Shown here: piece by piece, positions 37,093-49,571 of the stretch
How the letters are laid out: each line of letters starts with the position of its first letter
Position numbering within the stretch: position 1 is the stretch's first letter
Assembly: GCF_011745365.1 (NCBI RefSeq)
Contig: NW_024468915.1
Coordinates: 598,653 to 662,652 of the forward strand
DNA length: 64,000 nt
From: Cryphonectria parasitica EP155
Taxonomy: Eukaryota > Ascomycota > Sordariomycetes > Diaporthales > Cryphonectriaceae
Direction: 5' to 3'
Notes under the pieces: generated by a model
Told to the model about the DNA's origin: nothing
The model's database searches: none
Seen by the model: the letters and a program-made list of their open reading frames with translations, nothing else
Position numbers and translations under genes: made by a program

Positions 37093-39769
37093 TATCCATA
37101 TACGTAGATAGATATATGTATATAAAAATATATCTTCCAACTCCACAGCTTCGTCACGCCGTCGCCCTGGCAAGCCTGCCCAATACAACAGACACCCCTG
37201 TCCTTACTGGTTCCTGTTTGTCGTGTCCTCACCTTACTCTCCAAGGCATGTCCATTGCCTAGGCGGACTAAGTAGACACGTCACGGTATGGCTCACGATA
37301 AACAGATGACAAGAAAGATTCTTCTCCTAAAAAGGAAGCATACTTAACAAAGAGAGAAACACAAAAGAGAAACAAGACGACAGAAAAAAGACTGACAAAC
37401 CAAGTTACGCAATGCTCTCTAGCTCTCACCCCCCCCCCCGGCTCGTCTCCATCTCGTCCCATCTTTTCTGCTTCTCACCAACCCATGAATGGAAGAAGAT
37501 AAGGTAAGAATAAGGTAGAGGCCTACGCAAGCACCACTACAGGACCCTCCCCTCCCCCTGGTCCGGTCGGATCAGTTCGGTCCCAGGTCACGAGGAGGGG
37601 TGTGTGATTAGTAGGTTACGGCAGCGAGAGACGGATCGTGTCCGCCACATACCGGGTGGGCAAGGCAAAGGCAGGGTGACGAGGCCTGACTTGGCTTGAC
37701 TTTTGTGGTTCTTGAATTTCTTTTTAAGGTTACCAGGGGTATGTTAGCATCAAGTAAGCATGCTAATCATGTGAGGAGAAAAAGAATAAAGAAGGAAGGA
37801 AAAAAAGAAAACCATGAATAAGAGAGATGTTTTAGTTCAGGAGACGGGGGGGATCATCTTACCCAGCCATCCACTACCGCACCTAAGCTACCTATACGAG
37901 CAGTGCCAAGTGGTGGTAACCAAACAAAACAAGGGCGACGACGACAACAACGGGCCTGCGGAAGTGAGCTTCCCGCGTCCGTGGCCGAAGCTATTGCCAA
38001 TAACTACCAGCACCCGTACCCAAAATTCTCCCCCACCGGGCCGTGATATTTGGAATCAAGTCGTACCCGTATAGACGGGCGGGGCGCGCGCGGCTACTAT
38101 CACCAACTACTGACTTTCTATGGGTTACAACCAGCTTACTTGCAGAAGCAAACATCGTACGTGATGGGGCAAGAGGGTCAAAGGATCGGACCCGGCCGGG
38201 CTCGTACGAGGAGGTTGGCTACGGAGAGATTCCGATACAGTCTCTTGCCCGGCTCGTCTAGCAACCCAAACCACGGCTGCAGAAAAGTAGGGAACAAAAG
38301 GAATGGTTGGAGTGAGGTTTGACCAACACCCTGTTCAGAAAGGAGTAACAATACTACTATGTTTCAATAGAGTTGTTCCGTGTTTGAGGACATTTTGCCT
38401 ATTAGATGTATGTATTGAATTCGGTACCGCTCCGTGAGGAGCACAGACGCTGAGGCCGGCTCCGGCTCGTACGAGATGCGAGTGGGAATATCATACCCTG
38501 ACCCCATGGATTGAAGAATAATAATCAACTCACGACGACAACAACGTCGACGATGACGCCTCTCGGGTACTCTATCTCCAGCTCGATATGACAACAAAGT
38601 CGGTGCTTACCGGCCCCTCCCCCCCCCCCCTCCCCCTCTTCCCTCCTTTATGCTCTTGCAGAGCCTCATCGAGCGGAGCTCGGCTCGGAGGTTCGGTAAG
38701 GTCTACCTGGGTGTTCGTCCCAATATCCATTCCTGCCCCTTCCCAATTAAACCACGCCAAAAGCAAGGGCCTGCAACTCTGGTAATACTCACAGTAATAT
38801 ATATCAAATGGGCCAGATTCGAACCCTTGGCCCAGTCCAAGTGAGAAAAGGGCTCACATGGTCAATACAAGAATTTCACCCTTCCTCTCCCCAGGATTGC
38901 CCCCCCGCACACAAAAGGGTCAAAGCGCCTTGTTGCTTTTTCGTACATACTTTTTGCATAATAGCTGTAATACGGAAAAGAGGAGATCTGTGTCTTGGCG
39001 TATGGGGTAGGAAACTACTTTTTCGTTGCTCACATCAGAACGGAGCTTATTTGCCAAACTCGTAGTTGTCAATCGACGTTACAACTAGACGCGCGTCTAG
39101 AGCAGTCCAGGGATCGAGGACTGGTGGGCTACGTTTTCTTGGTGTCATGTGAATCTGACTGACTCTTTCCATTTAAATTTTGCCCACGACATGTGGCCAT
39201 GGGGGCCGCGCCAGCTTGGACCCTCCCTAAGGACGTGGCTTGATTGTACGAATATGCTGTGGCGTCTCGTATTACGGATCGAGAATAAATGAATTGCCGA
39301 CCACAGAGCTTGGAATTGCCGGAGCACCACACTCGTGCTTTATCGGAACTGGGAAAGGGGAGGTCGCGCAGCAGCATGAACAATTTAAAGAGGATGTTTG
39401 ACAGTGTCAAGCGCTTGGACCTTGAAAAGATGAGAGGGGCAAAGGCTATGGTTGGTCCAAGCCACACATGGGAGAACGAAAGATCATGGGTAAAAAGCAA
39501 GGGCGGGGCGGACGATCTCGGACCCGGAGAATACCCAAATAGATCTTATCTCGGCCGGGGTATAAATCATTGGCTTATCAAGGCTTTTCTACTACGAACG
39601 GAGTTTCCTTTGCTCGGTAGCCGGCAAGCAATGCATGGGGGGGGGGAAGGGTACGGTGAGACTGGCTATGATGATGTATGCTCTGAATTTCCCACGTTGG
39701 ACTTGCTTTGTTTGGCTGCGATCGTCTCAAAGCATATTGGATCAATGTGAAATCACCCTTTTTAAAGAG

Positions 39770-39775
<6 letters not shown>

Positions 39776-39823
<48 letters not shown>
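39776..39823. repeat. (GA)n microsatellite, about 24 units
   Basis: Perfect AG/GA dinucleotide run of about 48 bp in gene-free DNA. Confidence 0.95.
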
Positions 39824-39825
<2 letters not shown>

Positions 39826-40913
39826 AATAATGGGGAGGGGAAGACCTCTCTCCCGAGCGGCTTGATCCGAGTAGACGAGGTTCGTGGATCCGCCAGAAGG
39901 CCACGAGGAAAGAAAGCAATCATTCTCGAACAACGAGCAGGGGTTGCGTTCCAGTCGGAAGATGGTCAAACGAGATCTCGCCGACCTCGTGGCAAGTTTC
40001 TGTGCTGCTGCTTCAAGCGATGCCCTTTTCTTTCAATACCGTGAGTCGTCCGTCCAGTTGGGAAGGTCCCCTCGCCCTCGCGAATGGTACTGCGGCACGT
40101 TACCAGCTGTCCATCCCGACCCGGTTCCCCCCCCCCCTTCCTTTCTTCTCCCTCCTCCTTCAGAGGAATAAGTTAATGGTCACGCAACACATAATTTTTT
40201 TTCTTTTATTTTCCTCCTACATGGAGATATTCCCCATACCCGTTGTGGAAGCTGGCCGCGGCGTAACCCAGCATTGAATAGCCGCGATGTCCAGCTAGAT
40301 GGAGTCCTCCCTCGAGACAACCTGCCGACGTAACCCATGTGGACTGGGAGCCACAGTGGCTTTGCTTCTGGCGTTACAAACCTGTCGACGACGATGCGGA
40401 TGCCAGTGACCTGCTCGTTGAGGAGAATTTCATACATCTTCCATCTCCCTAGGGAATCTGCGCTGTGCCGCTCGGGGTGGATATTCCAGGCCTCTTGTGG
40501 GCAGGAGAAGACTATCGACATCTGGACCTATCCTCAGCTATTTGTGTTTCTTTCCAGTCACCCTGGACTTATTCTGCAAACAGAATAGTCAATGATTTTT
40601 TTGTCATGCAAAGATGAACATCATTAGTCGACGGTTACTTGGGGTTCCGGCGCAGATCCGAAGCCGCGCCTCCGATGTCACTATGGCGTACCATAGTTGA
40701 ATACAAGAACCGAAAGCATATGAGAGAAGAACATATGGGACCCTTTGAACAACAAACAGGTGCACGGGCCAATGATCCCTTCGACAAGCCTGGTGTTGGT
40801 TGTGGGGCCCGTACTGGAACAGCCAAGCCTGGGGACGCGCAAGCCTCTCTCCCCCCCGGCGGGTGTCAACTTTCCAGAGAGACACTGTGCCGCCCGGTTC
40901 CTCCATGGCCCGT

Positions 40914-40938
40914 TGTGTGTGTGTGTGTGTGTGTGTGT
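40914..40938. repeat. (TG)n microsatellite
   Basis: About twelve perfect TG units. Confidence 0.9.
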
Positions 40939-42550
40939 CCACAGTACTGCTCCATACTAGCCAATACACTAGCAGAGACCGTCTCTTTGGTCGTTGAGGC
41001 TGAACGCCAGGAGCGCCACCAGGTCTGTGAGGAGGCGGATTTCCTTTGTTTTGCATTCCACGTAGAGCAGCAAAACCAACCTCGCATAGTACAGTAGTAC
41101 TTAGTTCCACCCTCGTGTGTACTGTATCAGCAGTCTGCCCAGATTGTTTGCCGAAGTACCGAGATCTGGACTATGCCCATGATGGCTGGCTGTTTCTCTG
41201 CACTGTATCATCTATCCCACACCTTCTTTGGTATCCGGCAGCAGCTGCCGACGGGGGATGGTTCGTAGGCACGCCAAGCATGCGTGTCGACTTGGCCACC
41301 TCCCCTTTCAACGGGGTTTGCGGAGCCGTCTTACTGGGCACTCACGCCGACAATGAAAATGAGCCGCAAGGTGGTGCAGAGGAGGTGGGTAACTTCAGAT
41401 GTTGGGGTCCAGAGGACAAGGCCTGGAGTCGTCACCCTTCTTCTCCTTTGGCCTGCGAATAGACTGTTTTGGCAGAGAGTGTCACTGCTCAAAGCTTAAA
41501 AGGGGACACACATGACAAGAGGGGACTCGTGCAAGGTCGGTCAAAGACCGCTTCGCTCCTCCGGTGTTCCCATCAAGCCGGCCTGTCCGACTATCAAGTA
41601 GCCCACGTCAACTGCTGACGGAGGCGGGGATCGAGAGGAGATGTGAGTGAGCTGGAAGAGGAAATGCATGCATGCATGCGAGTCCTGCATCTATTGAGAT
41701 CTTCGACGACCAGCCGAAAATGTCTGACGACGGATGGCGAGCTGGCGCAATGTTGTCTGTTTCGGATGGTACCAAGTAAGAGATCTTCATAAATATGAGG
41801 CCAACCAAAAAAGCGATCACCTCCCCCCATGTCCGTTCCATCTTCAATGCAGTCTGATTGGCAGCGACGGACAACGAAGAGGGGACGAAAGATACTTGGG
41901 TACATATGTGAGCTTGTTGAGGACAGTGCTCAACGACTGTGAATTTAAGCATCTTTTCAGACCTGAAGCAGATGGAAGCCGGTCGCGCGGTGAGCCGAAC
42001 AAAAACACGCACCCAGAAACAGCAAGGTTTAATCATCTCATCATCGCACACAGTCCGGATTCGAACTTAAAAACCCCAAGCAGCACTGTGGTGGATCCTC
42101 CCTGAACAAGTTCATGTTTTGGATTCCAGGGGGTGGAGAGAAGAGGGAGAGAAAAGAAGGCTGAGTCGACTATGCTTACTTAATGCAGGGCCTCTGCGTT
42201 TCAACCATCGGATCTTCTCAGATTTTCATGGTCGTTGGTTCTGCAGAACAGATTGGTTCGGCGTGGTACGCAGTGGTGTTACGGCGAATCAGAAAAGGAG
42301 GGAGAGACAGGAAAGAAAGAGAAAAGGGCGTGGTGATACTTTGCTACCAAATTTTGGGCTTACGAGTACAAAAAGTATGGTACGTGGTTAAAGTAGTGCC
42401 CGACATCCTAAGCCATGAGGCCTGCGTTGGGAAGGTGTGAGCCAGAACTGAGGCTTATCACAAAAACGAAGGCCCACTTCTGGCTGTGGTGGTTTGTGAG
42501 TGGTGGAATTGGTGTGTGTCAAACAGTAGAATGAGGAATGCAGGGCAGGG

Positions 42551-42560
42551 TACTATAGTA
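42551..42560. repeat. Palindrome TACTATAGTA, copy 3 of 4
   Basis: Here it is extended to GTACTATAGTATAC-like context, near another GTAC site at about 42585. Confidence 0.85.
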
Positions 42561-43230
42561 TACCGGGGGGAGGGGCCCAAGCTACGTACTATGACCGCAC
42601 CGGGTTGTCATCATCAGCCACGATCCAGGTTGAAAAAGGAAAAGGGAAAAGGGAAGAAAGAAAGAAAAAAGAAAAACAAAGCCACATTGCAAATGACAGG
42701 TTGATAGACCACCAGGGGGGAAGGGGCACTGGGCATTTTTGGGCCTGCAGGCAGTGCCAAGACTAAGCCTCGTCATTCTATGGGGAATTTCAAAAACCAG
42801 AAAGGAAGGGAAAAGGAAGAAAGAAAAAAAAGAGGCCATGGAGAAGACGAGGCCACCATTTTCCCTTCATAGAAGTCATCTCGGAGATTAAAAGGTGCCT
42901 CTTTCTGCTGGAATGAGGTCTAGGCAGGATGGATTGATGATTAGTTGCAGTATGGAACCTCTCCTTTCTTTCTCCCCTCCCTTCTCTTTCAATTTTCTCT
43001 TCGTGTCACAGTCAGCTTCTTTCGTGTTACACATGTATGTAATCTTTGCGACCCTCATCAGGACAAAGAAAGAAAGCTTATGAGGCCCATACGAGTGCGG
43101 GGAGAGTGACAAAGCAGAAAGGAAAAAACAGAAAGAGAGACAGGAAAGGTACGTACTCTACTATGGTAGCACACAGAAAAGTAATATCGGCGTTAAATAT
43201 AGACCGTGTCAGGGTAACCTGGTCTGAAAT

Positions 43231-43240
43231 TACTATAGTA
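43231..43240. repeat. Palindrome TACTATAGTA, copy 4 of 4
   Basis: Identical decamer, 680 bp from copy 3. Confidence 0.85.
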
Positions 43241-43700
43241 TGATACTGCACTGCGTAGACCCCTGCCCCTTGTTTGCCCTTCCTGGGCTCATGGCTTGCC
43301 ATATACCGACCCGCCCCACCCCAAGCTTGCAATTGATAGGTCATGATTGGCAGGGACGCCTCAGAGTACGCGCGTCACTCCCCTACCGAGGAAATCTTCA
43401 AGCTGGACAAGGGGGGAGGGAACCTGGCGACTGGCACCACGCCAACAAAACACACCCGCCAAGCACAGCAAAGAAGACACAGCTAGAAGTCGGGGCCAAC
43501 TCACTGCGGCGCCCATGATCGACCCGCGGGAGCCCACTAAACAGACAATCCCATGGGTCTCATGGCGTCTCATGGAGGGCCCATCCCCACGTGTATTACG
43601 TGCACCTGGCGTCCTGGCGGGCGAGGGTCTTTTCTGAAGTTGTAGAAGCGCAACGCAGGACACGCAATTACGAGACTAGTCTGCTCTCGGTCCGGGGTCA

Positions 43701-44780
43701 TACGTACGACTTTTTGCCATGGCCCTACCATGTACAGTGCAGCAGCAGCACAATCTCTTTTTTTCCTCTCTTGTGACAGAGAGATGGTGGTTGTTGGGGT
43801 TTGGTGCTGGGAGGGGAGGCCGGGGGGGGGGGAGGTGGTTAAGGTGTGTGGCTACACCATTACTGTGTGTGCCGGTGTACGCAAGCATCTGGGCAGCCAA
43901 GCCGTCAGGCCCTCGCAAGGGCCTAGCAGCGAGGCCTACGACCCTGCCACCCTGCCACGCAACGCTTCATTCTTCCCACACACCACACCCACAGCACCCA
44001 CACACCCAGACCAAGCCTCCTCCTCCTCCCCCCCTCCCCTGCTCCATCTCTGCTCTGGACTGTCCGCCTGTGTACCAAAGTAGCTTCTCCCGCCTTCCGC
44101 CGTTTTACCCTCCTCTCCCCACTGTCTGTCCTCGAACCCCAGTGCCACTAGACAAGACATTGTACTGTCCTTTCTGGTCTGGCACCTGGAACCCACTCCC
44201 AGGCACACACAGGGGTCCGCTTGCCTTGGTGGCTTGTCCCCATCTTTGCTCGACTCGTCGGTTGCCTTCCGTCTTCCATCATCACTTTACTCTCCCTCCC
44301 ACCTGCGCCGCACCGTACTGCGCTGCACACACTATTCAACAACTAATACCACTTTCCTATCCTCTTTTCTTCTCTCTCTCTCTCTCTCCTTGTCTCTCGC
44401 CTTGCGTCGCCTCGCCTGGCCTCTTGACAATTTCTCCACAACCCACCCTGTTGTCCATCCATCTTTTCTTACCCTCTCCCATTTCAACAGGCCCTGCGCG
44501 CGCTTTCTCTTCCGTTTCGCCGCATCCATTTCTTCCCCCTCCCCCCCGTTCCCGCCTCCCCCATATACGTTCTTTTCCTCTACACACGCTACTACTGCTG
44601 TGTGGGTGTGCGTGTGTGCGCAGTTAATTCGACTGCAGTCCTACCTAGACTTCTCATCGATTTGTCTTCGTCATACAACGATCGATGGTTGTGATATAGT
44701 CATAGAGAAGGGAAAAGGCGATCGTCCTCGTCACTCACGACCAAAGCCGAGACGACCAGGCAACAATTGTCTATCCGACA

Positions 44781-44816
<36 letters not shown>

Positions 44817-45102
44817 CGCCTTCGTGCCATTGAGAGAACAGCGACGGCCTCGAGGCATAAACCGACCATCGTGGCCCTGATCCACCTGCCTACGAATTAA
44901 GGGTGGCGACTCGTCGGCCGAGACCCGTTGCGTAGACGCTTACGCTTACGACAACACCTCAAGGAACCTATTTAGTATCCTCATCGCCGGCCTGCTCTTC
45001 AGCGGCAGCACCACCACCACCCTCCTCCTCCTCCTCCTTCCCCTCCCGTCGTCTGCCTCTCGCTTCCCAAGCAGGGCAGTCGGCTCTCCCATCGACGCCA
45101 GG
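43701..45102 (+). promoter_or_regulatory. PNG1: Pyrimidine-rich 5' region of PNG1
   Basis: Upstream of the PNG1 start the plus strand turns strongly pyrimidine-rich from about 43.98 to 44.6 kb (many CTCTCC, TCTCTCTC and CCCCTCC blocks), as is common in promoters and leaders of constitutively expressed ascomycete genes. An AC repeat (44780-44808) and a CCT/CCTCCT patch (45012-45045) lie in the likely leader. Long open frames here are artefacts of the biased composition. Confidence 0.45.
44780..44808. repeat. (AC)n microsatellite in the probable PNG1 leader
   Basis: About fourteen perfect AC units, 300 bp upstream of the PNG1 start codon. Confidence 0.9.
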
Positions 45103-46633
45103 ATGGACCCAAGCAGAGGCAACGTGCCTCAGGAGGGCCAATACGATGAGGCTTGGGCACATGATCTGAGAATACAATTCGAGCAGCTGCTGAGGGACAG
45201 GAGGCTCACCGAGCTCACCAACCGATCACGGCAGGGCACACCACAGCCCCGTGAGACTGCCTCGTCTGCCGACCTCCGCGCTGCCGCCGCATCTCCAACA
45301 CGGCCCTCGACCTCTCACGCCAGCAGCGTTCACACTCCGCCTACCTATGCATCACTGCGCAATCTCCCTTTGATACCGACGCCGCCCGCACAAAACGACC
45401 GCGATTCACAAAAGTTCAGGAACCTCATGGTTACGCTCTCACAAACACCTACCAAGTACGAAAACCCCGGCCTTCTCGACGAGGCCCTCCAGGTGATTCC
45501 TCTGGATCGGATCTATGGAGAGGCTGAGGAGGAGTGCCAGGTGCTCCAGGCACAGGCCGAAAGCATGGGTGATGGCCGCAAGCCTGAATGGGGCTACCAA
45601 GATTGTGTCGTCCGGGCACTGCTCAGGTTCGTTTCTTTTAGCTCATTTTCCGTCAGCCAGCCAGCCACTCATCCTACCCCACCCCCATCCTGCAAATTGT
45701 CTTTTGGGACGGGCCGTTTCCTGACTTGTTTCGACTACTCTCTGCAGGTGGTTCAAGCGTACATTCTTCACATGGGTGAACAACCCACCATGTCCCGCAT
45801 GCATGTCCCCGACGATAGCACAGGGCAAGACAGCACCCACGCCCGACGAGAATGCCCGTGGCGCTCTCCTCGTTGAGCTCTACCGATGCTCAAACTCCGC
45901 GTGCGGCGCCTACGAGCGATTTCCCCGATATAGTGACGTCTGGCAACTCTTACAAACCCGGAGAGGCCGGGTTGGAGAGTGGGCAAACTGCTTCAGCATG
46001 CTCTGCCGTGCTGTCGGGGCCCGTGTGCGGTGGGTGTGGAACGCCGAGGACCACGTCTGGACCGAAATCTATTCGGAACACCAGAAGCGATGGGTTCATG
46101 TCGACGCCTGCGAGGAGGCATGGGACAATCCACGTCTCTACTCGGAAGGATGGGGCAAGAAGATGTCTTACTGCGTAGCATTCTCCATCGATGGTGCCAC
46201 CGACGTGACCCGAAGGTACGTGCGCAAGAGCGACTATGCGCTGGAGCGCACCCGGTGCCCGGAAGAGGTCATGTTGTATATCATGCAGGAGATCAGGAAC
46301 ATCCGGCGGGCCAACATGAACAAGGACTCGCGTTTCCGCCTCGAGAAGGAGGATGCGCGAGAGGATCGCGAGCTCCGCTCCTTTGTCATCTCGTCCATCA
46401 CACAGGCCGTCACCGAGCTTGTCCCTGGCTCGGTACACACCACCTCCGCCATCGTTCCTCAGCCGCCTCGACGGACCCCAGCGCCATCATCCTCCGACGA
46501 CACCAAGCACCCCGCCGAGCTTCCTGGTCGACAGAGCGGAAATGCCGAGTGGGTAGCCGCACGTGGCGAGAACGGAAGGAGGATGCAACAGCAGCCGCCT
46601 CAGGACCCCTCTGGCCGACCTCCATTTCCTTGA
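45103..46633 (+). CDS. PNG1: Peptide:N-glycanase orthologue, catalytic Cys lost (469 aa)
   Basis: Two exons, 45103-45626 and 45748-46633; the 121-bp intron (GTTCGT...CTGCAG, phase 2) restores [15 protein letters not shown]. PNGases are cytosolic transglutaminase-fold enzymes that strip N-glycans from misfolded proteins, usually with Rad23 and the proteasome. Core motifs are present: a first zinc pair CPAC (190-193), a second pair of altered spacing (C222, C227), [35 protein letters not shown] and [10 protein letters not shown]. In active enzymes the nucleophilic Cys precedes GEWANCF; here that residue is Val250 ([10 protein letters not shown]), while His277 and Asp294 keep the correct spacing (27 and 17). 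So the protein should be inactive as a glycanase. This agrees with published work on Neurospora PNG1, which is essential for polarity without enzymatic activity. The N-terminal 100 and C-terminal 80 residues look disordered. Confidence 0.94.
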
Positions 46634-49571
46634 ATGAAAACTCGACACTCTTACGACAATACAAATCATACCAACCGCAATCTCAACCTAGCCTCCTGGC
46701 TTCATCTCTAACATCGTCCTTGGGGCCCAAGGGAAGAGCCATCCCAAAGACTACATTCTCTCGGACCCAGACGAATGATGAGGCTACGCCGCAAGGAGAG
46801 AGCTCGTCGACCTTTTCGACCTAATGCCACCCGCGCGCCGCCCTTTAGTGGACGATCTACGCACTCGAGCGAAACTCAACATACAACTATACAACGCCAC
46901 CTACCTACCCATTCTCTTCTAATACTTTTTTGCTCCTTCATTCGACCACCCGCGATGGGCATATTTGACACGGTCAATCTTGGCTCACATAGCCAATTCT
47001 TTTCGCCCGCTTTTCCATCTGTATCTACTATTACTACCGACCGACATACTACTGCTCCACTTTCTTTTGTAACAAATCAATCGTCAAACGAGGGTTGGCG
47101 CAATGGGATCATATCCATGCTTTGGTGTACTGGGGTTTTCAAAGGACGCTGGCAAGCTACGACTACCGTGTCCAGGCGTTCAGGAAGGAAAGATTCTTGA
47201 TTTTAGCCCGATTTTTATTTATTTATATTGTGTTGGAAGGGGGCGATAGTGGCTGCATGAGCGTCAGGCATTTTTTCTTTTCTTTGGCCGAGGTACTCTG
47301 GTCGTTGGAGAGAAAGACACAAAGAAAGCATTCCATGTATAAAATAAACAACACAGAGATCGCACGCGGTTTTAACGACGACTCCCTTGGGGTACCTGGG
47401 GGCTTCAGTCGAGATTGGGGCAACATGGTTGCGGAGGCATTTCATTTTCTGGAAATCATTTTCTAGACGGGCGCACCAAGCCCCGCATCTAGAAAACATG
47501 TGTCGCCTTGCGGAGGCATGGATTGTCCTATTTTTTTTTATTTATTTTTTTTTTTTTTTTATATGGAGCTAGAGGCTTCAAAAGTCTGATACCACATTCA
47601 AATTGACACGGAATCCCTTTGAGGGGGTTTCTTCCGAAAGCATGCATTCAATCTGTTCCAATCATCTTCAACTTAAGTCTGTTGTGTCTTTTGCAAACAG
47701 TTTCACGGTGATCTTTCAATCTATCACCCCCCCTTTCCCCCTTCACCCCTCCCAACTCATATCAACTAGTCTGCCTCGGAGTTTTTCTTTCACGATCTCA
47801 GTTATAGCCAAGGGGTTGCTATCAATCAAAACCCTCAAAGTGGGTGTATAGCCGGGGCCAGATGCAGAAAGCCGAAGCCCACCTCACTCTAGTCCAAGTG
47901 GTCTAGTGAAGAAGACGAAAAACCCTGCATGAGGTTCAATCCATGCAGCATCCAAACCGGATACATGGGTGAGACCGACCAGACTACTGTCTCGGTAACG
48001 TCTGGTTTATTGAAATGCTATTGATTTTTTTTCTTTTTCAGACCTCTTCTTTCGTTCCTTCTTTTGTGTCATTACTTTTCCGATCTAATTACGGCTCAGT
48101 AACAGTCAGTGTGTCAGGCGTGGTGGTTTTTTGGTTTTTTTTTTTCTTTCTTTTTCTTTTTACGAATATGAAAAAGAGAGGAACAGCCTCAAACTATCAA
48201 TTCAGACCTGCATAGTGAATGTGAGGAAGAAGGAGGAGAGAGAGGGATAGACCAAAACAACACGGATGTCCCCGTCTCTCCTTGTCGTCGTCGTTCGCTC
48301 ACAGTCTTCTTTCTGGGAGAAGAAAGGAAGTCTGGGGAGAGGGAGAGGGGGGGGGGGGGGAAGAGACAAGGAAGAATATCAGAAGGGGGCCGAAAGGCCG
48401 GTGAGGTGGCCGGGCGAACGGACAGGGATGGGAGGTAGGTATGTATATACGACATACTATACACATACACATATGTAACATGTGCATGTACACACGAAGA
48501 TGAAGGGGGGCCAGAGTTGGGGTCTGCACGAGGTTGGAAGGGGGGGGGGGGGAGCATTGTCTTGCCTTGTGATCCGACGTTGCGGGACTATTATGCGGTG
48601 GAATGGTCAAGATCCGAGGCTTTCGAGCGAGGGAGAGGGTGGGTAGCAGTAGACAGTAAGTAGTTCTGTTGTGTGGCTTTTCCTTTTCTGTTGTGTTACC
48701 TCGCCAAAGGAAGGAGGGGACATGAAGGAGGGTTGGTGCAGGTGGCGGTCTGTGCAGACAGACCAGACCCGGGCCCTGGAGTGCCACCTCCACGGAAGAA
48801 GAGAAGTGAGTTACTTCACTTGATGTTATGGCTGTGCAGGAGGGAATACGGGCCGGGCTGGGGGGGGGGAGGGGAGAGGGGGTGTTGCTGGAAGGATACA
48901 GATGGACAGGCTATCATCTTCCCGGGTAAGAAGATACTTGGGAAACAACCAGTGGGGGAAATCAGACAGGGAAAAGGCGAGATTGTTCTCCAGCTCGGAG
49001 ATAGAAGAGGTCGGCGACAGCGATGATTTTGACTTTGAAGTTCCCTCCTGCTGGGTGGATGAACGGATGGTCAATGCTTTTTGTTTGGCAGGGGAAGGGA
49101 GAGGCGTGTTTTTGTGGAGTCATCTTGTACTTGATGAGGAAAAGAGAGGAGAAGGGGATAGTATGAATGGGTCCATGCCATCCCTGGAGCACAAAGCTGG
49201 AAGGTTCATTTACGTGTGTGTCTTCTGTCTAGAAGTCTGATGGACCTGGTTCAGAAGACAATTATTCGATTGTGGGTGGTCACATGTTCACTCCATGTGG
49301 GAAGGATTTTATACTTGATCAATTTATTGAGAACACTGAAGAAGGGGGGGTATCTTTGTTATTGCAGCACGTCTAATAACTGCAGTCTGTCTACTCTCTA
49401 TATCATTTTTTTCATGTTCCTCCTTTCCTATGCACATTACATAAAGGAGAACAACAACAACAACAACCAGAAGCAACACTCTTCTCCATCATCATTTTTT
49501 TCTTTTCTCTTCTTCTTTTCCCCCCTTCTCAAACAGGACCAAGAGCTCTCAAAAGTCACAGTCCATCCTAA
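46634..49571. other. Convergent intergenic spacer, 2.9 kb
   Basis: Lies between the 3' ends of PNG1 and the permease. No gene was accepted. It holds T-rich runs near 47530-47560, G runs at 48347-48360 and 48541-48552, and an AAC repeat near 49452-49470. A T-rich stretch just before 49572 may be part of the permease 3' end. Confidence 0.5.

Larger units (their letters stand above)
36628..43700. other. Gene-poor spacer, about 7 kb
   Basis: No gene with recognisable product or splice support was found. Contents: an AT-rich 3' flank of UTP4 with a TACTATAGTA palindrome (37083-37092); C runs at 37429-37439, 38619-38630 and 40127-40137; the palindrome CTCGTACGAG at 38201-38210 and 38466-38475; a GA repeat at 39776-39823; a TG repeat at 40914-40938; an ATGC repeat near 41665-41680; and two further TACTATAGTA copies at 42551 and 43231. 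One ATG-started plus-strand frame (39289-39750, 153 codons) has fairly even composition but a nine-G run and rare codons, and was not accepted as a gene. Confidence 0.5.

Noticed and set aside
38805..38835. Sequence resembling a tRNA T-loop (GATTCGAACC)
   Set aside because: The T-stem does not pair and no acceptor stem or anticodon arm could be built around it.
42045..42075. Second T-loop-like sequence (GGATTCGAACTT)
   Set aside because: T-stem pairing fails and no cloverleaf is possible.
44320..44590. Arg-Glu-rich minus-strand frames over CT repeats
   Set aside because: Artefacts of TC/GA microsatellites; alternating Arg/Glu has no other support.
43719..44627. 302-codon plus-strand open frame upstream of PNG1
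   Set aside because: Composition is dominated by Pro/Ser/Leu from a pyrimidine-rich leader, with no conserved motif and no link to PNG1 by splicing.
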